64,000 bases of DNA from Ww85 sp963745765 (GTDB lineage: Bacteria; Desulfobacterota; Desulfobulbia; Desulfobulbales; Desulfocapsaceae): NCBI GenBank assembly GCA_963745765.1, contig CAVUYQ010000018.1, positions 62,001 to 126,000 on the forward strand. Direction: 5' to 3'. The notes beneath the pieces are model-generated. The model was given only the letters and a program-made list of their open reading frames with translations, did not search any database and was not told the DNA's origin. Position 1 is the first letter of the stretch, and every line of letters begins with the position of its first letter. This document shows, in pieces, positions 39,801 through 48,247 of this stretch. The translations under genes and the position numbers were made by a program.

Positions 39801-39882
39801 GAGAGATTCGACCGGAATTGTGATGTATCGTGAGGATTTGATAAATAAAACCTGCACGCGGGAGGACGAAAATCGTGAATAG
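36861..39882 (+). pseudogene. Receiver-domain protein fused to a PEP-synthase-type nucleotide-binding domain (about four frameshifts)
   Basis: Composite of three main frames with changes near 37590, 39215, 39300 and 39420; the frames join through KSLGDSKFYLLQIRPMVTGA and LGHGRITDLFDIVFVKPDTF. Two tandem receiver-like domains come first: one lacks the phospho-Asp (VITMPYLG), the next has ED, VISDARFPRGG and a Lys in FIAKQSQ. Then a PPDK/PEP-synthase N-terminal domain (GEGSIGGKARGLAFM, PLSVRSSSLLEDGQ, VIIQELVG) and a C-terminal part (IGPGRWGTNDHWLGIPVQW). The swivelling His and PEP-binding domains of true PEP synthase were not seen. A phosphotransfer or regulatory role near nitrogen or carbon metabolism is a guess; gdhA follows. 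Confidence 0.7.
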
Positions 39883-39903
39883 TCAGGAAAAATGGAGGGA
39901 TAT

Positions 39904-41253
39904 ATGGAGCGAATTGTTGAGCTGATACAAAACAGGGACCCGGAACAGTACGAGTTTCATCAGGCGGTCAAAGAAGTGATGGAATCGGTTAAACCGGTAC
40001 TCGACAGAAATCCTGAATACCGGCAGCAGGCAGTTCTTCAGCGGATCACCGAGCCTGAGCGGGTCGTTATGTTCCGGGTACCCTGGATGGATGACAGCGG
40101 GCAGGTGCAGGTCAATCGCGGCTTCAGGGTTGGGATGAACAGTGCTATCGGCCCCTATAAGGGCGGCCTGCGTTTTCACCCGTCGGTAAATCTTGGTATT
40201 ATCAAATTTCTGGCATTCGAGCAGGTATTTAAAAATTCCCTGACCACCCTGGCCATGGGCGGTGGAAAAGGAGGGTCCGATTTTGATCCAAAGGGAAAGT
40301 CGGATAACGAGGTGATGCGCTTCTGCCAGTCATTCATGTCTGAATTATATCGGCACATAGGACCAAACACCGATGTTCCTGCCGGTGATATCGGCGTCGG
40401 CGCCCGCGAAATTGGCTACCTGTTCGGCATGTATAAGAAATTGAAAAATGAATTTACCGGTGTATTGACCGGAAAAAGTCTGAACTGGGGCGGCAGCCTC
40501 ATCAGGCCCGAAGCTACCGGCTACGGCGTTGTCTATTTTGCGGCAGAGATGCTTGCAACGAGGGGCGAAACCTTTACTGATAAGATCTGCCTGGTATCCG
40601 GTTCCGGCAATGTCGCCCAGTTTACCGCCCAGAAGATTATCGAACTTGGCGGCAAGGTCGTGACACTTTCCGACTCTGCAGGTTATATTTATGATGAAGC
40701 GGGCATTGACGCGGAAAAACTTGATTATGTGATGACGCTGAAGAATATCCGCCGCGGGCGGATCAGTGAATATGCTGGTACCTATCCGGGCGCGCACTAT
40801 ATCCCGGTCGATCCGAATCTTGAGTACAATCCCCTCTGGAATCACGCTGCTGATTGTGCCATGCCCTGCGCCACCCAGAACGAGGTGAATGGCCGGGATG
40901 CTGTTCATCTGCTGAAGAACGGGGTGTTCCTCCTCTGTGAAGGGGCAAACATGCCATGTACTCCTGAGGCGATAGATCAGTTCATTGATGCGCGCATACT
41001 CTATGGACCGGGAAAAGCTGCAAATGCGGGCGGTGTTGCCGTTTCGGGCCTGGAGATGGCGCAGAACTCAATGCGTCTTTCCTGGCCGCGTGAAGAGGTT
41101 GATGGACGACTCAAGCAGATCATGAAATCTATTCATCACACCTGCAGTCATGCAGCAGAAAGCTATAATGTGCCCGGTAATTATATGGCGGGTGCAAATA
41201 TTGCCGGATTCGTCAAGGTGGTCAACGCCATGCTGGATCAGGGGCTGGTATAG
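39904..41253 (+). CDS. gdhA: NADP-type glutamate dehydrogenase
   Basis: 449 aa from ATG 39904, which follows TGGAGGGA. Hexameric enzyme that aminates 2-oxoglutarate. The substrate site (GPYKGGLRFHPSV), catalytic Lys region (AMGGGKGGSDFDPKG) and nucleotide-binding motif (VSGSGNVAQFTAQKI) are complete, and length fits the small hexameric class. Cofactor choice is by family resemblance. Follows the receiver fusion gene by 22 bp, so probably one transcript. Confidence 0.96.
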   Translation: MERIVELIQNRDPEQYEFHQAVKEVMESVKPVLDRNPEYRQQAVLQRITEPERVVMFRVPWMDDSGQVQVNRGFRVGMNSAIGPYKGGLRFHPSVNLGIIKFLAFEQVFKNSLTTLAMGGGKGGSDFDPKGKSDNEVMRFCQSFMSELYRHIGPNTDVPAGDIGVGAREIGYLFGMYKKLKNEFTGVLTGKSLNWGGSLIRPEATGYGVVYFAAEMLATRGETFTDKICLVSGSGNVAQFTAQKIIELGGKVVTLSDSAGYIYDEAGIDAEKLDYVMTLKNIRRGRISEYAGTYPGAHYIPVDPNLEYNPLWNHAADCAMPCATQNEVNGRDAVHLLKNGVFLLCEGANMPCTPEAIDQFIDARILYGPGKAANAGGVAVSGLEMAQNSMRLSWPREEVDGRLKQIMKSIHHTCSHAAESYNVPGNYMAGANIAGFVKVVNAMLDQGLV

Positions 41254-41276
41254 AAAAGGACTGGTGAGGCTGAACA

Positions 41277-42020
41277 ATGTCTTTGTATGATCGCCGATGC
41301 GATCTGGAATTCACCCGGATAGAACGACAACTGGATCGTTATTTTGTCAGTATGTCGATGGATTGTCCCTATCAGCAGCCGTACAAAGCAACATTTTATC
41401 AGGCGCTTTTCAGACCGCTCACCGATCATATTATGGAACTCTTTCTGGCGGCCGGATATCGGCGAAACGGAAACAGTCTCTACACGATGCGCTGTGCTTC
41501 CTGCGCTGCCTGCATTCCGATCCGTCTCGTTCCGGCTGAATTCAGACCCAACAGGAATCAGCGGAGGGCCGCACGGCAGAATAGTGATATTTCCGTACAT
41601 TTCAATTCGGTCCAGATGACGGATGAAAATCTGCAGCTCTGTGAACGTTTTCTTGCCCAGCGTTATCCGCAGAAAAACAATACGGCGCTTGGCTATTATT
41701 CAGGTTTCTTTCTGAACCATATTGTCACCTCTCTGGAGTTGCATTACCGGAAAGACGGCAGGATGATCGGTAACTCCATCATCGATATCGGTGAAAACTG
41801 GATGAATGCGGTCTATTTCTACTTTGATCCTGATGAAGGGCATCGCGGCCTGGGCACCTTTAACATTCTGACCATGATCGATTTCTGTCTACAGAAAAAA
41901 ATAGACTATCTCTATCTTGGTTATTATATTCCCGGCGTTTCAGCCATGGATTACAAGGCCCGTTTCATGCCTTACTACCTGCGTCAGGGAAATAAGTGGC
42001 AGCGCTATGCCAGGAATTAA
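41277..42020 (+). CDS. bpt: Aspartate/glutamate leucyl- or arginyl-tRNA-protein transferase
   Basis: 247 aa. Transfers an amino acid from aminoacyl-tRNA to the N-terminus of proteins, creating an N-degron. The N-terminal Cys cluster (MRCASCAACIPIRLV), the RRAARQNSDI stretch and the GNAT-like C-terminus (LYLGYYIPGVSAMDYKARF) are all as in Bpt/ATE. Whether Leu or Arg is used cannot be told. Confidence 0.93.
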   Translation: MSLYDRRCDLEFTRIERQLDRYFVSMSMDCPYQQPYKATFYQALFRPLTDHIMELFLAAGYRRNGNSLYTMRCASCAACIPIRLVPAEFRPNRNQRRAARQNSDISVHFNSVQMTDENLQLCERFLAQRYPQKNNTALGYYSGFFLNHIVTSLELHYRKDGRMIGNSIIDIGENWMNAVYFYFDPDEGHRGLGTFNILTMIDFCLQKKIDYLYLGYYIPGVSAMDYKARFMPYYLRQGNKWQRYARN

Positions 42021-42050
42021 ACGGGATTCACCCGGAAAAACGGTCTGTTC

Positions 42051-43058
42051 ATGATGAAAGAGGCACTCTTCTATAAGGCAAAAAAAGACGCGGTTGAATG
42101 CAGCCTCTGCTGGCATCGTTGTGTCATAAAGAATGGCAGGCGGGGGATCTGCGGTGTCCGGGAGAATCGTTCGGGCATCCTCTACAGTCTCGTGTACGGG
42201 CGCATCTCGGCTGAACATATTGATCCCGTCGAGAAAAAACCGCTCTTCCATTTTCTGCCGGGGACATTAACCTATTCGATTGCCACGGTCGGTTGTAATT
42301 TTAAATGTCTGCACTGTCAGAATCATACCCTCTCCCAGGCTGGTGCCGCGGCGCAATCCCTGCCGTCGCAGCTGCGACGGCCCGAAGAGATCGTGGCTGC
42401 GGCTGTGCGGGGCGGCTGCCGATCCATCAGCTATACCTATTCGGAGCCGACAATTTTTTTCGAATTTGCCTATGACTGCTGTAAGGCGGCCAGCGAGAAG
42501 GGGTTGAAAAATATTTTTGTCTCAAACGGCTACATGAGCAGAGAGGCCGCAGAAATGATCGTTCCGTTCCTGGATGCTATCAATATTGATGTGAAGGCCT
42601 TTTCGGAGACGTTTTACCGTGATATCTGCGGCGGCAGCATGCAGCCGGTACTCGATAACGTCAAATTTTTCAGAGCCAAAAATATCTGGGTGGAAGTAAC
42701 GACGCTGATTATTCCCGGATTAAATGATAGCGACGAGCAACTCCGCTCAATTGCCGAATGTATCGCCGGAATTGATCCTGATATCTGCTGGCATGTTTCG
42801 GCCTTCAGTCCAAACTACCTGATGACCGATCGACCCCGTACCCCGGCTGAGCGGCTTCAGTCTGCCAGGCAGATCGGGCTTGACGCAGGGCTCAGTCAGG
42901 TCTTTACCGGCAATATCCTCGGCCGGGGAGGTGAAGATTCCCGCTGCCCGTCCTGCCGCAGGACGGTGATTGAGCGAAATGGTTTTCTTATCACCGGCAA
43001 TCATATCCAGGCCGGAAACTGCTCCTTCTGCTCGGCACCTCTGGCGGGAGTGTGGTAG
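42051..43058 (+). CDS. amrS: AmmeMemoRadiSam-system radical SAM enzyme
   Basis: 335 aa. Radical SAM motif CNFKCLHC at the start of the core, preceded by a Cys-rich N-terminus (CSLCWHRCVIKNGRRGICGV) and followed by SYTYSEPTIFFEFA and HVSAFSPNYLMTDRPRTP; a C-terminal zinc knuckle pair (CPSC, CSFC) ends it. The family resembles pyruvate-formate-lyase activases and occurs with AmmA/Memo proteins, which are not adjacent here. Substrate unknown. Confidence 0.9.
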   Translation: MMKEALFYKAKKDAVECSLCWHRCVIKNGRRGICGVRENRSGILYSLVYGRISAEHIDPVEKKPLFHFLPGTLTYSIATVGCNFKCLHCQNHTLSQAGAAAQSLPSQLRRPEEIVAAAVRGGCRSISYTYSEPTIFFEFAYDCCKAASEKGLKNIFVSNGYMSREAAEMIVPFLDAINIDVKAFSETFYRDICGGSMQPVLDNVKFFRAKNIWVEVTTLIIPGLNDSDEQLRSIAECIAGIDPDICWHVSAFSPNYLMTDRPRTPAERLQSARQIGLDAGLSQVFTGNILGRGGEDSRCPSCRRTVIERNGFLITGNHIQAGNCSFCSAPLAGVW

Positions 43059-43096
43059 AACTCAAGGCCTGTCCATTTACCTGCACCAACAATCAT

Positions 43097-43190
43097 GGCC
43101 ACCTTGAATAATCTAATTATTCGAGGTACCCTGATGTTTTTGACATTAGTTCAGCAGGTAAATCTTTGCTGAGATACATTCAAGGTGGCC
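43097..43190. repeat. Collapsed palindromic repeat, copy 5
   Basis: GGCCACCTTGAATAATCTAATTATTCGAGG (shown in part; 43097-43130 in full) joins the left end of the repeat family directly to the right end, with the interior deleted. A further ATTCAAGGTGGCC at 43178-43190 is the exact inverse of 43097-43109, so the whole 94-bp unit is flanked by 13-bp perfect inverted repeats. It sits between convergent genes and could act as a bidirectional terminator. Confidence 0.75.
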
Positions 43191-44054
43191 TTAATAGTGC
43201 TTACCCATTTGGTGCGTAAAGAGTTTCCGGCTGATGATGGTCAGCATGATGGCAAACACTGCAGCCGCAACCCCGAGCAGAACATTGTAAAACGGAGGTG
43301 CTGCAAGGGCGATCCGGATGATCATCGTTGACAGGGCAAAGCCCGAGTTGCGGAAAACCGCGTAAAATCCTGGCTGAAAACATTGCGATATAAGAACGAC
43401 CAGTACATCGGCAAGTATCAGTAATGTATAGAAATCATGAAGGAAATCCGGGTTTTCCCGGTGGGTGATAGTGAACCATCCACTCTTTATCCCCATATAA
43501 CCAAATGCCAGCAGTAATAGCAGCGCGATCCCTTTTTTAGCCGAAACAAAACTGAAAAGATCGGTTGATGTCACGGTGTCATCCTGTTTTTTCCCCTGTA
43601 CCAGATAATACAGGCCGAGCAGTGCAAAAATAGTCAGGGCGCCGAAACCGTCCGACAATATGCGCAGGACCGCCATTTCGTTGCCGGCAAAGCTGATCGG
43701 TTCCGGCATAGAGGACAATTCCTTGAAGGCGTTGCGTAACAGGATAAGGGCAAGGAGTTCAAATTGTTTGCCGACAGAGCGGGAAAAAGAACAGGGCAAG
43801 GTAAAAATCAGGCTGATCACTTCAAGAATCAGGACAACGGTGAACGCCGCCTCAATGACAGAAAAATGGCTGTGAGGAATAAAGGCAGCGAGAGGATCGG
43901 TGATCACTCCCAACCGTTTTAATTCAATAGTTACCAGGCCGATCAGGAAAAACAGGACCAGGAACAGCGAAATTTTCCGGTGCATCTGTTCATGTTCCCA
44001 CAGGTGGTGCAGCGGGTCGAATAGATATGTTATCTTTTCATAGATCGTATTCAT
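43191..44054 (-). CDS. Integral membrane protein of unknown function
   Basis: 287 aa, not recognised. About seven hydrophobic segments (for example ISLFLVLFFLIGLVTIELK, FGALTIFALLGLYYLV, GIALLLLLAFGYMGIK and the C-terminal VLLGVAAAVFAIMLTIISRK) with short charged loops. N-terminus HHLWEHEQMHRK is His-rich and probably cytoplasmic. No transporter signature. The stop codon adjoins the collapsed repeat. Confidence 0.75.
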   Translation of the reverse strand: MNTIYEKITYLFDPLHHLWEHEQMHRKISLFLVLFFLIGLVTIELKRLGVITDPLAAFIPHSHFSVIEAAFTVVLILEVISLIFTLPCSFSRSVGKQFELLALILLRNAFKELSSMPEPISFAGNEMAVLRILSDGFGALTIFALLGLYYLVQGKKQDDTVTSTDLFSFVSAKKGIALLLLLAFGYMGIKSGWFTITHRENPDFLHDFYTLLILADVLVVLISQCFQPGFYAVFRNSGFALSTMIIRIALAAPPFYNVLLGVAAAVFAIMLTIISRKLFTHQMGKHY

Positions 44055-44445
44055 CGGGATTTTGATTCTTCGGTCAGGTGATTAATGTAAATGAAATAAT
44101 CAGGTCTGCTCGCCAAAGAGCCTTATGATCCACCTTACTGGAACAGGTGAATGGTAAAAACGACGTAAGAGAACAGGCTGTATCTATGTGCTTCTGGTGA
44201 ATACCGCTAGCCGCTAAAGCAATAGTAAAAAGCAGGTGCTTCCGGGATAATTCTGGTATCAGAAAACGATTCCGGCATGTTCTCTTTATACCTATCATAG
44301 AGTGATGGCAGTAAACAATCAGAAAACGAATAGACACAGCTTGTTTCGGATGATTTCATCTTCTCTTGTTTTCAGTGATACGATATAAAGCAGATGGAAG
44401 CGCATCGATGATTTCTTAAAGCGGTTTGCAGGGAAAAAGAGGGGA
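44055..44445. other. 391-bp divergent intergenic region
   Basis: Lies between the leftward membrane protein and the rightward amidohydrolase-like gene, so it should hold both promoters. AT-rich; no box pair with proper spacing stands out and no gene or repeat was seen. Confidence 0.35.
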
Positions 44446-45315
44446 ATGGAAAAATTATCTGAACAATCGATTATTGATAAAATTGAAAGTGGTGAGTTAT
44501 TCGAAGCTCTTGTGGATACGGGGGCATTTTCTGTCAGGCTGGAAAACGATGTCCCTGCTGTTTTTACAGCTATTCATGACGGCCATGAAGTGGATCCGGC
44601 TGTTGCCGGTAAAATGATCGTCAGTACTGAAGAAAGAATGTTTGAGGAGGATCCGTTTACCGGCGATATTATCGATAGCTGTTCCATTACCCTGCGGATG
44701 CATCATTCACGCTACTATTATGATGTGAACCGTCGACCGGAAAGCTGTATCTACGATGAGGCCTGGGGGAAGCAGGTATGGAGGCAGCCGCCTTCCGCTG
44801 AGCAGCAGCAGTGTATCAGATCTCATCATCACCGTTATTACCGGGTTCTTGATGCTTTACTGGGCAGGCTTGAAAAGAAGTTCGGCCACTGTGTTGTCTA
44901 CGACCTGCACTCCTACAACTATGCCCGTATCAATATCAATACTCCGCTGTTCAATATCGGCACCCATTACATTGATCGCGGGCAATATGAATCGATTCTT
45001 CAGCGCCTGGCTGAACAGTTGAACCGCATTGAGCTTCCGGGGCAGGAGACAAGAGCTGTTTTCGATCAAGTATTTAACGGCAGGGGATACCAGGCTGAAT
45101 ATATCCGTGCTGAACATCCGGCAAGCCTGTGCATTCCCCTGGAGGTAAAAAAAATATTCATGACGAAAAACGGTCTGGCCCTTGATCCTGAAGTTTCAGA
45201 TACCCTTTTTCCCGCTATCAGAACAGTCCTGGGCAGCAATGCGGCATGTTTTTCCGAGATGGTTACCGGCAGGCAGTTAGATATTGCCTCTTTTATCCCG
45301 GGAATGAGGTCTTAA
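44446..45315 (+). CDS. N-formylglutamate amidohydrolase-family protein
   Basis: 289 aa. The family pattern is visible: AIHDGHEVDP (metal ligand His), DVNRRPESCIYDEAWGKQVW and VYDLHSYNYARIN with a further Asp and His. The family removes N-formyl or related acyl groups from glutamate in histidine breakdown and similar paths; no hut genes are near, so the substrate is open. The sirtuin gene starts 23 bp downstream. Confidence 0.82.
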   Translation: MEKLSEQSIIDKIESGELFEALVDTGAFSVRLENDVPAVFTAIHDGHEVDPAVAGKMIVSTEERMFEEDPFTGDIIDSCSITLRMHHSRYYYDVNRRPESCIYDEAWGKQVWRQPPSAEQQQCIRSHHHRYYRVLDALLGRLEKKFGHCVVYDLHSYNYARININTPLFNIGTHYIDRGQYESILQRLAEQLNRIELPGQETRAVFDQVFNGRGYQAEYIRAEHPASLCIPLEVKKIFMTKNGLALDPEVSDTLFPAIRTVLGSNAACFSEMVTGRQLDIASFIPGMRS

Positions 45316-45338
45316 ACGATCCTGATAGAGAGATCTCC

Positions 45339-46118
45339 ATGCATATCATTGACATCGATGCAGGTAATGCACCCCTTCGGCAGGTGTGCTCGCTTTACGC
45401 GGCATCCCGGAAACCTGCTGCCTTGACCGGGGCCGGTGTTTCAGTGGGAAGCGGGATCTCTGATTTCAGAAGTCCCGGCGGGTTGTGGTCACTCTTTGAG
45501 CCGGATGAATATGCAACGCTGGATGTTTTTTTAAGGGAACCCGAAAAGGCCTGGCAGCTCTATCGGGCACTTGGCCGTCAGTTGCGGGGCAAGAGGCCCA
45601 ATGCTGCGCATCGGGCCCTGGCTGAACTGGAACAGAAGGGACTGCTTGGCGGGGTGGTTACCCAGAATGTCGATAATCTCCATCAGCTGGCCGGAAGCCG
45701 TACCGTCTTTGAAATCCATGGTGATCATCAGCACCTGCACTGTCTTCAGTGCGGTGCGTTGATTCCTGCTTGCGATGAATATTATCAGTTGCAGACAGTA
45801 CCTCTCTGCTCTTCCTGCAATTATCCGCTGAAACCCAATGTTGTGCTCTTTGATGAACCGGTCAGGACCCTTGCCGAGATAGAAGTCTTTTTATCCAACT
45901 GCGATCTGCTCCTGGTCATCGGGACATCTGCGCAGGTATATCCGGCAGCCGGCCTGCCCCTGCTGGTGAAGCAGAATGGCGGGAAAATAGTTGAGTTCAA
46001 CCGGGAGCCTGTTCTTGGTGTTGACAGCAGAAATCGTTTTATTTCCGATTTCTTCTTTAAGGGAGATGTGGGGCGGACCTTGCCTCTCTTGACCCGGGCT
46101 CTGTTGGGAACATTATGA
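45339..46118 (+). CDS. Sir2-family NAD-dependent protein deacylase
   Basis: 259 aa from ATG 45339 (RBS GAGAGAT). Sirtuin core complete: GAGVSVGSGISDFRSP, TQNVDNLHQLAG, catalytic His in EIHGDHQHLHC, zinc cysteines CLQC and CSSC, and VIGTSAQVYPAAGLP. The usual class III Tyr/Arg desuccinylase pair was not clearly seen. It overlaps the MFS gene by four bases (ATGA). Confidence 0.93.
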   Translation: MHIIDIDAGNAPLRQVCSLYAASRKPAALTGAGVSVGSGISDFRSPGGLWSLFEPDEYATLDVFLREPEKAWQLYRALGRQLRGKRPNAAHRALAELEQKGLLGGVVTQNVDNLHQLAGSRTVFEIHGDHQHLHCLQCGALIPACDEYYQLQTVPLCSSCNYPLKPNVVLFDEPVRTLAEIEVFLSNCDLLLVIGTSAQVYPAAGLPLLVKQNGGKIVEFNREPVLGVDSRNRFISDFFFKGDVGRTLPLLTRALLGTL

Positions 46119-47371
46119 AAACAACCCCCCTGTTTATTATCGTCCGGGTCTTTCTGCCTTTTGGAGCCGGATATTTCCTTTCCTATCTCTACCGCGTGGT
46201 CAATGCGGTTATCGCCCCTGACCTGATTGCCGATATCGGACTGAGCCCTGCGGCGCTCGGATTGTTGACGGCTACTTACTTTATCTCGTTTGCCTCATTT
46301 CAACTCCCCCTTGGTGTGTTGCTTGATCGTTTCGGGCCCCGGAAAACCGAGGCGGTGCTGCTGCTTTTTGCCGGCACCGGTGCCTTTATATTCTCCCGGG
46401 CAGACAGTCTTCTTGGTCTTATTGTCGGCAGAGCCCTGATCGGCTTTGGTGTGTCAGCCTGCCTGATGGCCTCCTTTAAGGCCTACACGATCTGGTTTGA
46501 GCGGGAAAAATGGCCGATGGTCAACGGCTTCCAGATGGCCAGTGGCGGCCTGGGGGCTCTCGCTGCCACCTCACCGGTGCAGGCGGCTCTTGGCTTTACC
46601 GACTGGCGGGGGGTGTTCCTTGTCCTGGCCGTGTTGACTTTTCTGGCCGCGGCCGCGGTATATCTGGTTGTTCCTGAAAAGGATAATGGTAAAAAAAGTG
46701 AACCGTTGCTCAGACAACTCAGAGGGATCCGTGAAATCTTCAGCAGTATTCTGTTCTGGCGGGCTGCGCCGCTGATAACCATGTCGCAAACCGCCTTTTT
46801 GTCGATACAGGGTCTCTGGGCAGGCCCCTGGCTCAGGGACGTCGCCCGGCTGGACAGGGCGGGAATTGCAAATACCCTGTTCTGGGTTGCCGTTGCCATG
46901 ATTGCCGGATTTATTATTCTCGGGACCGTGGCTGAGCGGCTCAGCCGTATCGGTGTGCCGCTCATGCTTACTTCTGTTGCCGGAATGATGACATTCATGG
47001 GAATGCAGCTCGTCGTTCTACTTGCTCCGGCCTCGTGGAGCATGCTGATCTGGCCGGTATTCGGATTTTTCGGTACCTCGGGAATCATTGCCTATGCGGC
47101 CCTGTCCCAGACGTTTCCCATTCACTTGTCCGGTCGTGTGACCACCGCAGTAAACCTGCTGGTCTTTGTTGCCGCTTTCAGCGCACAATGGGCGATCGGA
47201 GCGATTATCGGTATCTGGCCGGTTGCTGCGGATGGCAGTTACGCCGTCACTGGTTACAAAACCGCCTATGCTATAATACTGGCCATACAGTTGATATCTT
47301 TGTTATGGTTCTTCCTGGCGCCTCTGTTTGTCAAGCAGCGCCGGCCAGCGGGGAACAGATGGAAGAGTTGA
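46115..47371 (+). CDS. Major facilitator superfamily transporter
   Basis: 418 aa with about twelve membrane helices. Signature loop GVLLDRFGPRKTEA between helices 2 and 3, and the N-terminal FGAGYFLSYLYRVVNAVIAP resembles nitrate/nitrite-porter-like and sugar-phosphate-like MFS members. Substrate cannot be assigned. Start overlaps the sirtuin stop; the AAA gene follows at 23 bp. Confidence 0.88.
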   Translation: MKTTPLFIIVRVFLPFGAGYFLSYLYRVVNAVIAPDLIADIGLSPAALGLLTATYFISFASFQLPLGVLLDRFGPRKTEAVLLLFAGTGAFIFSRADSLLGLIVGRALIGFGVSACLMASFKAYTIWFEREKWPMVNGFQMASGGLGALAATSPVQAALGFTDWRGVFLVLAVLTFLAAAAVYLVVPEKDNGKKSEPLLRQLRGIREIFSSILFWRAAPLITMSQTAFLSIQGLWAGPWLRDVARLDRAGIANTLFWVAVAMIAGFIILGTVAERLSRIGVPLMLTSVAGMMTFMGMQLVVLLAPASWSMLIWPVFGFFGTSGIIAYAALSQTFPIHLSGRVTTAVNLLVFVAAFSAQWAIGAIIGIWPVAADGSYAVTGYKTAYAIILAIQLISLLWFFLAPLFVKQRRPAGNRWKS

Positions 47372-47394
47372 ATTACGGCAGGAGGAAAGATAGG

Positions 47395-48237
47395 ATGGCT
47401 ACCTTTGGTGGATCGAAAAAATATATACTTGATCAGGAACTGGCGAAAATCGTTAATATTTCCATGGCACTTGAAATGCCGCTGCTGCTCAAGGGCGAGC
47501 CGGGTACCGGCAAGACCATGCTGGCCCATGCCATAGCTGAGACCCTTGGTATGAAGCTTATTGTCCTGAACGTGAAGTCGAGTATGAAGCTTGTTGAAGC
47601 ATTGTACCAGTATGATACGCTGACCCGTCTGAATGACAGCCGCTTTGGAGATTCTGTTCGTGATGTGAGCAATATCCGTGAATACATCAGGATGGGTAAA
47701 ATCGGCCAGGCCTTTGTTTCGGAAAAACGCTCGGTACTGCTTATTGACGAGATCGACAAGGCCGACAGTGAGTTCCAGGACGACATGCTTGATGTCCTGG
47801 ATCAGATGCAATTCGATATCATGGAGACTGATGAGATTGTACATGCCGCCACAAGACCGGTGATCATCATCACCTCAAATGCCAAGAAAGACCTGTCCGA
47901 CCCTTTCCTCGGGCGCTGTAATTTCCATCATATAGCCTTTCCGGGACCTGATATGATGCGGAGGATTCTGGCCGCTCACTTCCCGGATATTGCAGAAAAA
48001 CTTGCGGCCAATGCTATCGACCGTTTTTATGAACTCAGGTCGATTGAAGGGATCGAAAAAAAACCGGCAACACGGGAATTGATCAACTGGATCCGTGCGC
48101 TTCGGGCCGATCCCGATTTCTCAAGCGGTGACCTGCTCGAACGGGAGATTCCCTATCTGGGTGTGCTGTTTAAGAAAAGCAGTGACTATCGATTGGGAGC
48201 AAAACCGCAGTCGAAACGATCCCTGTTCAGGAACTGA
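47395..48237 (+). CDS. MoxR-family AAA+ ATPase
   Basis: 280 aa from ATG 47395, after GGAGGAAAG. Walker A GEPGTGKT, Walker B VLLIDEIDKAD, sensor 1 ITSNAKKDLSDP and arginine-rich lid. MoxR ATPases act with VWA-domain partners to mature or insert cofactors; the next gene is such a partner, so they likely form a chaperone pair. Target unknown. The protein is short, as in the CoxD-like group. Confidence 0.9.
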   Translation: MATFGGSKKYILDQELAKIVNISMALEMPLLLKGEPGTGKTMLAHAIAETLGMKLIVLNVKSSMKLVEALYQYDTLTRLNDSRFGDSVRDVSNIREYIRMGKIGQAFVSEKRSVLLIDEIDKADSEFQDDMLDVLDQMQFDIMETDEIVHAATRPVIIITSNAKKDLSDPFLGRCNFHHIAFPGPDMMRRILAAHFPDIAEKLAANAIDRFYELRSIEGIEKKPATRELINWIRALRADPDFSSGDLLEREIPYLGVLFKKSSDYRLGAKPQSKRSLFRN

Positions 48238-48247
48238 TCATCCTGTC

